Shown one piece after another: positions 24,201 to 32,038 of a DNA stretch of 64,000 nt (positions within the stretch are counted from its first letter, which is position 1; each line of letters opens with the position of its first letter). Under the pieces are notes generated by a model that saw only the letters and a program-made list of their open reading frames with translations, made no database searches and was not told where the DNA came from. The stretch covers positions 1 through 64,000 of the forward strand of contig JAFUIS010000018.1 in the NCBI GenBank assembly GCA_017468365.1. The letters are read 5' to 3'. The translations under genes were made by a program, and so were the position numbers. This stretch comes from Oscillospiraceae bacterium (GTDB taxonomy: Bacteria; Bacillota; Clostridia; Oscillospirales; Ruminococcaceae).

Positions 24201-25111
24201 ACCATTCTGCATATCCCGCAGATTTTCCTTCTCTTTCAAAGATTGAATCTGTCGGAGAAGAATGCATTGTCCTGGCCTGGAAAAAAACTGTTGATATGGG
24301 AAGAATTATTTATGAAGGCGAATTGGATTATGTTGTTGTAATCGATAAAACCCATGCGGTAATTCTTGAACCGGCCGAATTTATAGGCGATTGGGGAACG
24401 TCTTACGGTTTTGCAAATACAGGATATATCGACGCAAAAAAAGCCGGATACCAAAGCATTTATGATTGGATTAAAGATTATTATACCGGTTATTATTCTG
24501 GTGCGTTGGTAAGTTCCGGACTTGGAATTACGGCAAAGGGAACTCCGCTTACGGAAAACGAAGTTGAGAGGGTTTCACATGTTTTTGAGGGATACCGTAT
24601 TGATGGAGGATTTGCATATCCGAATTTACCTGCTGTTTTTCTTCAAAGTAATTTTGAAAGACCGGAAGAAATCAACGCGGCGGCTTTCCTCTATTATTTC
24701 CCCAGCGGAATGCTTATTACCGACGAAGCGGAATTTGAAGATCTTAAGAAAGTATGGGCTTCTTATGGAAGGGAAATAAGAGAAGGAACTAAAATTGCAG
24801 ATCATCCGGTTCCGCTCCATAAAATTCCGAAAAGCATGGTGGACGAAGCTCTTGAAAAATATCTTGGCATTGGGCTTGAGGAACTCAGATATTCCGATTT
24901 GGATTCCCTTGCGGAAGGCGGAATTTATTACATGGAAAAATACGATTGCTTTTATTCCGAGGCAAGCGATGCCCCTGGCGGCAGTCTTACTTGCACTTCC
25001 GGCGAAATTTATCCGGATGGAACCGTTGTTCTTTATGGTGAATACGTAGGGGTACTTGTTCTGAAAGAGCACCCTGACGGAAGCTATAAGATTTATGCAT
25101 ATCAAAGATAA
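21203..25111 (+). CDS. BlaR1-like M56 membrane metalloprotease 3, 1302 residues
   Basis: The largest of the three sensor-proteases. The N-terminal 340 residues contain four membrane segments, HETTH (residues 210-214) and the acidic ligand in DSELACDEDTI. A Pro/Glu-rich loop (about 65-120) lies between segments two and three. About 960 extracytoplasmic residues follow the fourth helix (about 318-338). They include an Ig-like part (about 370-485) and several undefined domains, and end in a domain with DCFYSEASDAPGGSL and LKEHPDGSYKIYAYQR. No penicillin-binding signature is seen. It presumably cleaves or inactivates BlaI-3 on sensing an unknown envelope signal. Confidence 0.85.
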   Translation: MTQWIITSSVLIVIIAVLRFVLRGKISLKLQYALWGLVLIRLLLPFSIFESPASVLNLLQKREETVAPPAIYEPYEPETVTPVTPAVPDEDIFILDDNIEHIEPETNITVDDEGFVTEPEIRVISAKDILIPVWIGGIAVFGTVFAVSNLRFRKKLKNTREYLSETKAWLPVYKSSAVKTPCLFGAIKPAIYVTEEVLKDEKTVCHVLEHETTHYRHGDNVWSVLRCFCLALHWYNPLVWLAAFLSMRDSELACDEDTIKRIGEDERISYGRTLINLTCEKPAVGILSAATTMTGSKSSIKERILLIAKKPKMLWITAVLVALIAVFAVGCTFTSAVNYNPKTTDEPATETFSNEIKFDFPEITGKVRMIVTEASPKKITTEIFNETSEDIYYRISYNLHFEQNGKWYILQEINEENKEIDFGAKIIESGKSGVWENNIKEVYGKLPDGKYCINRIINYGEMDFSENEFYVIGTEFTLEDGKFVAEYPSELEKTEYIPTEQIFVNFASSFLGIPNEKYSIADKAFTVFDSETGEEIELIPVSKWKWQEFPYSAEEWKNLFIATETIPFPDISEYRSRYYQPLDDGKFIASLDGELWLVDLSHKKPGSEELLVWSIYEISQTETLENNKAYWECAPAMSSKLPWFEFEFDFDFSLINVGVYTTEGQGSLYDIHTGEDYNTLALKNGDFIRWVPYVGDSGPNFAQSATVNFVVYQNRDVYNYTHTGSLKIKQLASENGKTLYEATLISESLGLFQNEETGGAIICIKQDGNPFTEKESDSEPEIIADHIVALNHFLTGTYGAEFEEDKYGTFLFKEYPKYMSDIPDAVTFGKVTYGSEEKPTFNGYYLDPFERTVQPITNFSTKQELGDYIGKYLARSYFEYEYFFTEYFVELDGKLYGATGNIGNTGVYYSDYKIVSQTEDRIIASAQVSNMFGRTGEMAEVIFEKQNGNWIITAFGTVSNFEEKKAKQIYTSEIHSVYLEKINERIISYRDGTFEPMENHHSAYPADFPSLSKIESVGEECIVLAWKKTVDMGRIIYEGELDYVVVIDKTHAVILEPAEFIGDWGTSYGFANTGYIDAKKAGYQSIYDWIKDYYTGYYSGALVSSGLGITAKGTPLTENEVERVSHVFEGYRIDGGFAYPNLPAVFLQSNFERPEEINAAAFLYYFPSGMLITDEAEFEDLKKVWASYGREIREGTKIADHPVPLHKIPKSMVDEALEKYLGIGLEELRYSDLDSLAEGGIYYMEKYDCFYSEASDAPGGSLTCTSGEIYPDGTVVLYGEYVGVLVLKEHPDGSYKIYAYQR

Positions 25112-25115
25112 AATA

Positions 25116-25150
25116 AAAAAGAGCTGTTCTTTTGAACAGCTCTTTTTTTG
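25116..25150 (+). terminator. intrinsic terminator of the third BlaI/M56 operon
   Basis: GAGCTGTTC (25121-25129) pairs with GAACAGCTC around a TTTT loop, flanked by an A run and a T run of seven. Confidence 0.9.
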
Positions 25151-25179
25151 TTGCATATCATTTTAAACTGGCCTGCAAG

Positions 25180-25377
25180 CTATTTAAAAGCTTTTCCCAG
25201 GCGTCTGCTGTCTGGTGAATGTCCGTATGCTTCGTTTTTAGAAAGCCCTTCTGGGGCAGTCCAGACCTCCGTACGGGTTATTGGCTTGCGACTTGAATCG
25301 GTGCCGAGCTGGCATTCAACTTTGAAAGAGAAAGGTTCTTTTTCGTTGGTTCTTTTTATTTCCTGAATAAATGGCAT
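25180..25377 (-). pseudogene. tyrosine integrase N-terminal remnant
   Basis: A 65-codon frame begins MPFIQEIKRTNEKEPFSF after an excellent AAGGAGG site. Its first 50 residues resemble the arm-type DNA-binding domain of phage/ICE integrases (FKVECQLGTD, TRTEVWTAPEGLSKNEA). The core-binding and catalytic domains are missing and the frame ends within 15 unrelated residues, so this is the 5' stub of a deleted integrase. It marks a former integration site just after the BlaI/M56 block. Confidence 0.5.
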
Positions 25378-25430
25378 TATAAAAACCTCCTTATTTGTGT
25401 TTAGTATAAAAATAAATAAATTTTTTCGCA

Positions 25431-25452
25431 ATTGGTGTAAGATTGGTGTAAG
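25431..25452. repeat. tandem 11-bp direct repeat
   Basis: ATTGGTGTAAG occurs twice back to back, 54 bases upstream of the integrase remnant start. It could be an arm site or attachment-site remnant; nothing else supports that. Confidence 0.4.
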
Positions 25453-25668
25453 ACGGCGTTTTATTAACCTTTTGAGCGAAGCGAAAACCGCATGATTATG
25501 CGCTTTTTTGGCTTTAAAAATAAAAAAGCATTAGTATAACATACTATAAAGGCTTTTACAAGTGCGGCAAAAAACCTTTTCTGTGCTAAAATAAAAGCAA
25601 GATGCTTTCCGAAAAAACTTGTCTTTAAATATGAAGGCCTTCAGTTTTTAAAAGAAAGGAGGATGCTT

Positions 25669-26229
25669 ATGGACGATATCAACATTATAAAGCTTTTCGA
25701 AAGCCGAAGCGAAGAAGCTCTTTCCGAAACGGATAAAAAATACGGCGCATACTGCTTCGCCTGCGCAAAAAATATCCTCGGAAGCGACGAAGACGCAAAG
25801 GAATGCCTCAACGATACCTATCTTTGCCTTTGGAACAGCATTCCGCCCCAAAAGCCCGAAAATTTAAGAGCTTTTGCGGCGAAAATATGCCGCAACCTCG
25901 CGCTCAATATGTTTCGGAAAAAGAATACCGAAAAAAGGGGCGGCGGCGAAGCCGAATCTGTTTTCGAAGAAATTTCCGAATTCATTTCCGATAAAAATAA
26001 CGTCGAAAAAGATTTTGAAAACCGCGAACTGGTCGAAGCGATGAACCTTTTCCTCGAAAAACTTCCGCCGGAAAAACGAAAAATATTCGTTCTGCGCTAT
26101 TGGTTTTTCGAAAGCCTCGGCGATATCGCAAAGCGCTTCGGAAAAACCGAAGACGCCATAAGAAACACTCTTTTCAGAACAAGAAAAAAACTGAAAAAAT
26201 ATCTTTCGGAAAGGGGATTTGAACCGTGA
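25669..26229 (+). CDS. ECF-type RNA polymerase sigma factor
   Basis: A 186-residue sigma-70 family protein with region 2 (YCFACAKNILGSDEDAKECL, then LRAFAAKICRNLALNM) and region 4 (LPPEKRKIFVLRYWFFESL, then IAKRFGKTEDAIRNTLFRTR). The ATG at 25669 has AAGGAGG six bases upstream; an ATG at 25663 lies inside that site. It overlaps the next gene as GTGA, the usual arrangement with a cognate anti-sigma factor. The regulon is not visible. Confidence 0.9.
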   Translation: MDDINIIKLFESRSEEALSETDKKYGAYCFACAKNILGSDEDAKECLNDTYLCLWNSIPPQKPENLRAFAAKICRNLALNMFRKKNTEKRGGGEAESVFEEISEFISDKNNVEKDFENRELVEAMNLFLEKLPPEKRKIFVLRYWFFESLGDIAKRFGKTEDAIRNTLFRTRKKLKKYLSERGFEP

Positions 26230-27092
26230 AAACCGAAGAATTCATAAAAGCCTTCGGCGAAATAAAACCCGAATATATCGACGAAGCCGCCGAAACAAAA
26301 CGCACCCAAATAATGCCTTTCAAAAAATGGATAGCCGCTGCCGCCTGTATCGCAATAATTGCTTCCTGCACCACCGCTATCCTTGCTGCGGCAAACGTGA
26401 TAACCTTTGCCGGAAGCCACGATACGACCGTCGTCGGCCGCTTCGGAAAAGTAAAATCCGCCACCGGCTACAATGTAAAAATGAAGCTCGAAAGTATTGC
26501 AAAGGACGAGATAAACACCGATATTTCTTTCGGAAGAAACTTTTATAAGGTTTCCGACGCGCTGGAATATCTCGGCTGCGACAAAATCGAAATTCCCGAC
26601 CTGGGACTCCACCAGGGCGTAACGGGCGTTTATCTCACCGATTCTCCGAAGGGAAAAAGCTTTGACCTCGAAGTTTGCAGCAGCTATCAGGGCGACGGAA
26701 TAAACTTTCATACCACTGCCTATGCAAAAATCGAAGATACCGCCGGAACAGAGTTCGTATATTTCGATGAATTTTCCGCCGCAGGCGAAAATATCAAATA
26801 TTCCGAAGAATATTTCGTCAACGATAACGGGATCGAATATATGGTCGTAAAATCCGACACCGTCGAAGACTATTACAACGAAACCATGAACAAAGACCAA
26901 AAGCAGAAAGACGTCTATCTCAACGCCTACCTGGTAAAAAACGGCGTCGCCTATACTTTTTCCTGCACCATCCGAAAAGTCTATGACGAAAAAGACCCCT
27001 GGGCAACACAAATTTATGACGAGATGATCTTCCGCGATGAAGACAACGCGAAATACGAAATCTATCTCCATGAATGGGCAAACAGTTTTTAA
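26226..27092 (+). CDS. membrane-anchored anti-sigma factor-like protein
   Basis: A 288-residue protein with a GTG start overlapping the stop of the sigma gene. A short cytoplasmic N-terminus (about 35 residues: FIKAFGEIKPEYIDEAAETK) precedes one membrane helix (about 36-57). An extracytoplasmic domain of about 230 residues follows. This topology and the coupling fit an anti-sigma factor that holds the sigma factor until an envelope signal arrives. The outer domain is not a family I recognise. Confidence 0.7.
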   Translation: MKTEEFIKAFGEIKPEYIDEAAETKRTQIMPFKKWIAAAACIAIIASCTTAILAAANVITFAGSHDTTVVGRFGKVKSATGYNVKMKLESIAKDEINTDISFGRNFYKVSDALEYLGCDKIEIPDLGLHQGVTGVYLTDSPKGKSFDLEVCSSYQGDGINFHTTAYAKIEDTAGTEFVYFDEFSAAGENIKYSEEYFVNDNGIEYMVVKSDTVEDYYNETMNKDQKQKDVYLNAYLVKNGVAYTFSCTIRKVYDEKDPWATQIYDEMIFRDEDNAKYEIYLHEWANSF

Positions 27093-27171
27093 TATTTTCT
27101 TAATGTTGCAATAAAAACATTGAACGCGCTTCCATACCGTGATACCATGAAGAAAAAGGAGGTATTGCGGT

Positions 27172-27786
27172 ATGGAATTTATTTTTAAGCCCGAAAAGCT
27201 CACCGAAGACCTTTCCTACGAGGTTTCCGCGGCAATATCAAAAAGAGCGGAACTCACTTCAAGAAAAAAGTTTCCCTCCCTTTGGGAAAAAACCGATGCC
27301 CTTAATGCGCACAAAATTCCGGAAGAAACCCTTCAAAAAAGAAAATTCCGCCACGTCCTTTATGGGATATTCCTTATCGGAGCGGGAATTTTTCTCCTTA
27401 TTCCCGGCCTTATGAAACCCGCAGAACTCACCGTTCCCCTTATCGTCGGAGCGTTTTCTCTGATAAACGGAATTTTCGCAGTTCTTCCGCGAAAAACCGA
27501 TGAAGAAAAAAACAAAAGAAAAGCCAAAAAACTGATAAATGCAATAAATTCTTCTCTGAATCATTCCGATACGGTTATTTTTAACGGCGAAGCGGTCTTC
27601 GAAAACGGCTCTCTCCTTATGGAATACGAAGATTTCGAACCGCCGATAGAATGCCGGAACGTCTGGTTTTTCTGTGACGGAACAAAAATCCTCGTCTTTC
27701 GAAAAAGCGACCTCGTTCTCGGAAAAGCCGAAGATTTCACTGCTTTCATCGAAGAAAAAACCACACAAAAAATGTCACATTGCTAA
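27172..27786 (+). CDS. two-helix membrane protein, YcxB-like C-terminal part
   Basis: A 204-residue protein with two membrane helices (about residues 64-80 and 88-106) and a C-terminal cytoplasmic part (GSLLMEYEDFEPPIECRNVW, then ILVFRKSDLVLGKAEDFTAF) similar in style to YcxB-type proteins. AAGGAGG precedes the start, and a promoter TTGAAC-N17-TACCAT lies at 27120-27148. It may belong to the preceding sigma/anti-sigma regulon, but this is only proximity. Function unknown. Confidence 0.6.
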   Translation: MEFIFKPEKLTEDLSYEVSAAISKRAELTSRKKFPSLWEKTDALNAHKIPEETLQKRKFRHVLYGIFLIGAGIFLLIPGLMKPAELTVPLIVGAFSLINGIFAVLPRKTDEEKNKRKAKKLINAINSSLNHSDTVIFNGEAVFENGSLLMEYEDFEPPIECRNVWFFCDGTKILVFRKSDLVLGKAEDFTAFIEEKTTQKMSHC

Positions 27787-27787
27787 T

Positions 27788-27814
27788 AAAAAAGCGCCCC
27801 TTGGGCGCTTTTTA
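27788..27814 (+). terminator. intrinsic terminator
   Basis: AAGCGCCC and GGGCGCTT form the stem, followed by TTTTT. Confidence 0.85.
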
Positions 27815-27830
27815 TTTTAGAAATCGTTTT

Positions 27831-27863
27831 TTGACAATATTTTCCGCTCCTTTGCTATATATT
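27831..27863 (+). promoter_or_regulatory. spoIIE promoter with long spacer
   Basis: TTGACA (27831-27836) is followed by TATATT (27858-27863) at a spacing of 21 bases, or TATATA at 19. Bacillus subtilis spoIIE is known for a Spo0A-activated sigma-A promoter with a similarly long spacer. No clear Spo0A box was identified. Confidence 0.5.
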
Positions 27864-27897
27864 TTTTACAGAAAACAATTGCAAAGGAGTTCTAAAT

Positions 27898-30207
27898 ATG
27901 ACGGAAGTTAAAATAAAACCGCTGCCAAGCCTTCAAAAGGCAATAAAAACCGCGGCACCGGACATCCTCGAAATGTCCCTCTGGGCACTGGCATCTTTTG
28001 CTGCCTCAAAATCCATGATTTTCGGAAGGCTTTCGCCTTTCGGTGCCGCGGCAGTCGCCGCTTCAAAAAGGAACTGTGCTCTTGCCTCGGCTTTTGGCGC
28101 AATAATGGGTTACGTCTTTTCAAGTTCACCCGAAAGTACGATGCGCTACATAGCTTCGGTGCTCCTGGTTTTCGGAGCAAAACTTGTTTTTGAACGTTTC
28201 ACGTCGGAAGATTCCGTTTCGGTGCTCAACGCCGGGGTTTCCACAGCCTTTTGCTCTTTCGGCTATGCCGCAATGACGGTCATAACCGGCTACAGCGGTG
28301 CTCTCGCCTTTGCCGAAACAGTGCTTGCCGCAGGTTCAGCGTATTTTTTCAGACGCACCGGAATCGCTTTTGAGCACGGAAAACCCGTTTCGGTGCTTTC
28401 CGGCACCGACCGGGCATGTATCCTAATGACCGCTGCGATTTTTGTTTCATCGTTCACCGGAATAACCTTCGGAAAAATTTCTCTCGGTGCGGTTCTTGCT
28501 TCGTTCGTTATCCTTTCCGCCGCAAAAAACGGAAGAGAAAGCGGTGGTGCCGTCGCAGGCATCGCTGCCGGAACTGCAGTTTCAGCAGCCGTTTCAAAAA
28601 TGAGCACCGTCTTTCCCGGATATGCCGTCGGAGGGCTTATCTGCGGCATTTTTTCGCCATTTGGAAAGATAGGCTGCGCCGTTTCTTTTGTTGCTGCACG
28701 CCTTATTTTCTGTTTGCTTTTCGCTTCTGAATATCCCGACTATACTCCGCTTTACGAAAGTATCATAGCTTCGGTGTTTTTCGTGCTCATTCCTGAACGC
28801 ACCGAAAAAGTCATATCCCTGGTTTCCCTTCGGGAAGATGATTCCGCAGATTCTTCAACGGTAAAAGACCTCGTCCTCTCAAAAATGGGAAGGGCGGCGG
28901 AAGGCCTTTCAGATATCTCTCTTGCAACAAAAAGAGTTTCCGCCGCTTTGGAAAAAGAAAACATCGTCGAAATGAGCACTGTGCTCAATTCCGTTGCCGA
29001 AAAGAATTGCCGTCGGTGCTCAAAAAGTTCTCTCTGTTGGGAAAAGTTTCGCCCCGAGACCATGAAGCTTTTTTATGCAATGGGTTCCGCCGCAAAAACG
29101 AACCAAAACCCACCGGCTGATGCCGATTTTACCGACCGTTGTCCAAAAAACAATGATATTTATAATGACGTAAAAACCGCCTATGCCGATGCGGTAAAAA
29201 ATAATACCGCCGAGCGAAGAATAAAAAACATCCGAAATGTCGTCACCGAACAGTTCGACGGAATGGCATTGCTTCTGCGCGACGTTGCTGCAGAAGCGGC
29301 AAACGTAAAAAGCGTTGACAAAAAACTTTCCCTTGCGGTGAAAAACGTTTTTGAATCAAGAAATGTCCCGCTTTTTGCAAGCACCTGTTACTATACCGCC
29401 GACGGATGCATGAACATCGAGGTTTCCGGCGCAAAAGACCGAATAAAAAATATTGACCTGCGCTGTGTAACCGAAGAAATTTCCGACGTTTGCTGCCGTG
29501 ATATGTCAAAACCCGTAAAACGCGATACCGAAAACGCAAGGCGTCTTCTCTTTTGCGAAAAGCCGCTGGTAACGCCGGAATTCGCAAAGGTTTCACTCAA
29601 TGCAAAAGGCGAAAAATTCTGCGGTGACAGCGCCGAGTTTTTCACCGATGCCTACGGCTGCGCTCATATGATTTTGAGCGACGGAATGGGAAGCGGAGAA
29701 CATGCCGCCCTCGATTCAATGATGGCCTGCGGCCTTGTGGCAAGAATGATAAGGGCGGGTTTTCGCTTCGGTTCCGCAATAAAGCTCGTCAATTCCGCCC
29801 TGCTTTTAAAATCCGAAGATGAATCCCTCGCAACGATAGATGCCTTTTCAATAAACCTTTATACCGGTGCCGCAAATTTTTATAAAGCCGGCGCGGAGGT
29901 TTCATATGTTTTAAAAAACGGCCGTCCGTCAAAAATCGAAAACGTTTCGCTTCCCGCGGGAATACTTGGCGGCGCAGAATATGAACAAAGCAGTATCTGC
30001 CTTGGAGCAGGGGACATAGCGGTTCTCATCACCGACGGAGTCACCGCCGGCGGAAGCGATTGGATCCCTTCGGAGCTTCGAAGTCTTTCGGAAAAAACAG
30101 CCGAAGAAATTGCCGAAGGCATTGCAAAAACCGCGTTTTCAAGGCGCCGGGACGGTCATTCCGACGATATAACCGCGGTGGTGATGAAGCTCACTGCAAC
30201 AGATTAA
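27898..30207 (+). CDS. spoIIE: stage II sporulation protein E, serine phosphatase
   Basis: A 769-residue protein with multiple membrane helices in the first 300 residues, a central regulatory region and a C-terminal PP2C phosphatase. Metal-binding aspartates lie in LILSDGMGSGEHA (about residue 594) and LITDGVTAGG (about 710). SpoIIE dephosphorylates SpoIIAA and so activates sigma-F in the forespore, and it also takes part in polar septation. Length and order match the family. It is monocistronic: a terminator precedes it, and a new promoter and T-box follow. Its presence indicates an endospore-former or recent descendant. The gene is unusually rich in the word TGAGCAC/GTGCTCA (seven copies). 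Confidence 0.95.
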   Translation: MTEVKIKPLPSLQKAIKTAAPDILEMSLWALASFAASKSMIFGRLSPFGAAAVAASKRNCALASAFGAIMGYVFSSSPESTMRYIASVLLVFGAKLVFERFTSEDSVSVLNAGVSTAFCSFGYAAMTVITGYSGALAFAETVLAAGSAYFFRRTGIAFEHGKPVSVLSGTDRACILMTAAIFVSSFTGITFGKISLGAVLASFVILSAAKNGRESGGAVAGIAAGTAVSAAVSKMSTVFPGYAVGGLICGIFSPFGKIGCAVSFVAARLIFCLLFASEYPDYTPLYESIIASVFFVLIPERTEKVISLVSLREDDSADSSTVKDLVLSKMGRAAEGLSDISLATKRVSAALEKENIVEMSTVLNSVAEKNCRRCSKSSLCWEKFRPETMKLFYAMGSAAKTNQNPPADADFTDRCPKNNDIYNDVKTAYADAVKNNTAERRIKNIRNVVTEQFDGMALLLRDVAAEAANVKSVDKKLSLAVKNVFESRNVPLFASTCYYTADGCMNIEVSGAKDRIKNIDLRCVTEEISDVCCRDMSKPVKRDTENARRLLFCEKPLVTPEFAKVSLNAKGEKFCGDSAEFFTDAYGCAHMILSDGMGSGEHAALDSMMACGLVARMIRAGFRFGSAIKLVNSALLLKSEDESLATIDAFSINLYTGAANFYKAGAEVSYVLKNGRPSKIENVSLPAGILGGAEYEQSSICLGAGDIAVLITDGVTAGGSDWIPSELRSLSEKTAEEIAEGIAKTAFSRRRDGHSDDITAVVMKLTATD

Positions 30208-30235
30208 AGCACTAAAAAATAATTTTAAAAAAGGG

Positions 30236-30264
30236 TTGACATTCTCTCAAAAGGGGTATATAAT
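30236..30264 (+). promoter_or_regulatory. promoter of T-box-metNIQ
   Basis: TTGACA (30236-30241) and TATAAT (30259-30264) are separated by 17 bases, directly upstream of the T-box leader. Confidence 0.9.
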
Positions 30265-30271
30265 GCATTCA

Positions 30272-30552
30272 TTGATTTTAATATTTCAAAGACGATGAAG
30301 AGAAGAGTAGGCACAGGATGCGGCCACAGAGATTTCCCGTTTGCTGAAAGGGAAACGAACTGATCGTGCTGAAGATGGCCTTGGAGTTGCGCACCGAGCC
30401 GGTTTGCGGTAAGGCTGCGACGGGTTTCGCCCGTTAAAGCGATGGGGTATGTAAGTACCCGACGAGGTTTTTGCGGTGACGCAAAGACGAAAAAAGGTGG
30501 TAACACGTGAGTATTATGCTCTCGTCCTTTTATGAGGACGGGAGCTTTTTTA
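30272..30552 (+). promoter_or_regulatory. T-box riboswitch, probably methionine-specific
   Basis: The leader has the T-box landmarks: AAGAGTAGG in Stem I, a specifier-loop segment with GAAG-ATG (ATG at 30375-30377), and the antiterminator bulge GGTGGTAACACG (30497-30508), whose TGGT would pair with an ACCA tRNA end. A terminator hairpin with T run follows (30518-30552). Uncharged tRNA-Met would favour read-through into metNIQ. The codon assignment is by eye and agrees with the downstream genes. Confidence 0.9.
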
Positions 30553-30592
30553 TATCCCTTAAAAAAGGAAAAATGTTAGGAGAAGATAAACC

Positions 30593-31351
30593 TTGATACG
30601 TATTGAAAACCTGTCGAAAATATTTAAAACTTCAACCGAAGTCCATGCGCTTCGCGGCGTATCGGCAAATGTTGAAAAAGGCGATATTTTCGGCGTGATC
30701 GGAATGAGCGGTGCAGGAAAATCCACTCTGCTTCGCTGCATAGCACAGCTTGAAAAACCCACCGGCGGTGCTATTTATATAGAAGGTAAAAATATTACCG
30801 AACTTTCCGGAAAAGAAAACATCGAACTTCGCAAAAAAGTCGGCGTCATCTTCCAGGGCTATCACCTTCTTATGCAGAGAACCGTTCGTGACAACGTTGC
30901 TTTCCCCCTTGAACTCAGCGGTTGGAAAAAAGCAGACATCGACAAAAAAGTAAATGAGCTTCTCGCTCTTGTAGGACTTGAAGATAAAGCAAAATCCTAT
31001 CCCAGCCAGCTTTCCGGCGGACAGATGCAAAGAGTGGCTATCGCAAGAGCCCTTGCAAACAACCCTTCCATTCTTCTTTGCGACGAACCCACTTCCGCTC
31101 TTGACTCTCTCACCACCAAAGCTATCCTCAAACTCCTTAAAGACATCAACGAAAAACTCGGAGTAACCGTTTTCATCATCACTCATGAAATCGGCGTTGT
31201 AAAATCGATATGCCGCCACGTGGCTGTAATAAATGAAGGCGAACTCGTTGAACAGGGTGCCACCGAAGAAGTCCTTGCAAACCCCCAGCATAACGCAACA
31301 AAACTTCTTCTCGGTATCTCCGATATCGCCGAAGGAGGTGATGCCGAATGA
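30593..31351 (+). CDS. metN: methionine ABC transporter ATP-binding protein, short form without NIL domain
   Basis: A 252-residue ABC ATPase: Walker A GMSGAGKST, signature LSGGQMQR, Walker B ILLCDEP, switch His in IITHE. It energises uptake of methionine by MetI with the lipoprotein MetQ. A TTG start is preceded by AGGAGA. Typical MetN is about 340 residues, with a C-terminal NIL/ACT-like domain that binds methionine and shuts the transporter down. Here the protein ends right after the ATPase domain with no frameshift in view, so feedback inhibition is probably absent. It is first in the T-box operon and overlaps metI by four bases. Confidence 0.9.
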   Translation: MIRIENLSKIFKTSTEVHALRGVSANVEKGDIFGVIGMSGAGKSTLLRCIAQLEKPTGGAIYIEGKNITELSGKENIELRKKVGVIFQGYHLLMQRTVRDNVAFPLELSGWKKADIDKKVNELLALVGLEDKAKSYPSQLSGGQMQRVAIARALANNPSILLCDEPTSALDSLTTKAILKLLKDINEKLGVTVFIITHEIGVVKSICRHVAVINEGELVEQGATEEVLANPQHNATKLLLGISDIAEGGDAE

Positions 31352-32016
31352 TGGAATTCTTCCTTGAATATAAAGATATGCTTTTCGAAGGAACTTATGA
31401 AACCTTGCTCATGACCTTCGCATCAACGATCTTTGCTTATGTGATCGGACTTCCTCTTGGCGTTACGATGGTAATCACCGATGCCCACGGCATCAGCCCT
31501 AAAAAGACTCTTAACACCGTTCTCGGTGCCATCATCAACGTAGGACGTTCCATTCCTTTCGTAATTCTCATCGTTGCGGTCATCCCGCTTACCAGATTTA
31601 TCGTCGGTAAAGCCATCGGACCGGTCGCAGCGATCGTTCCTCTCACCATCGCAGCTGCACCTTTCGTAGCAAGAATGGTCGAGACCGCACTCCAGGAAGT
31701 TGACCCCGGTGTTGTCGAAGCGGCAAAAACCATGGGTGCAACCAACTGGCAGATAGCAAAAAAGGTACTTCTTCCCGAAGCGGTACCTTCCCTCATCAGA
31801 GGATTTTCTATAACTACCATAACCCTCATCGGTTATTCCGCAATGGCAGGTGCCTTCGGTGCCGGCGGTCTCGGTGACATAGCTATCCGCTACGGCCACC
31901 ACCGTTACCAGGCAGACGTCATGTGGGTGACGGTAGTTCTCATAGTCGTAATCGTTCAGGTCATCCAGATGTGCTTCGAACTTGCGGCAAGAAAAATCGA
32001 CAAACGAAACAAGTAA
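31348..32016 (+). CDS. metI: methionine ABC transporter permease
   Basis: A 222-residue permease with about five membrane helices and the EAA loop (EAVPSLIRGFSITTITLIGY) that docks on MetN. Its length and the motif GAFGAGGLGD are typical of MetI. It overlaps metN (ATGA), with GGAGG upstream, so it is translationally coupled. Acts in the cytoplasmic membrane for D/L-methionine import. Confidence 0.93.
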   Translation: MMEFFLEYKDMLFEGTYETLLMTFASTIFAYVIGLPLGVTMVITDAHGISPKKTLNTVLGAIINVGRSIPFVILIVAVIPLTRFIVGKAIGPVAAIVPLTIAAAPFVARMVETALQEVDPGVVEAAKTMGATNWQIAKKVLLPEAVPSLIRGFSITTITLIGYSAMAGAFGAGGLGDIAIRYGHHRYQADVMWVTVVLIVVIVQVIQMCFELAARKIDKRNK

Positions 32017-32038
32017 TTTATAAAAGGAGATAAATACC

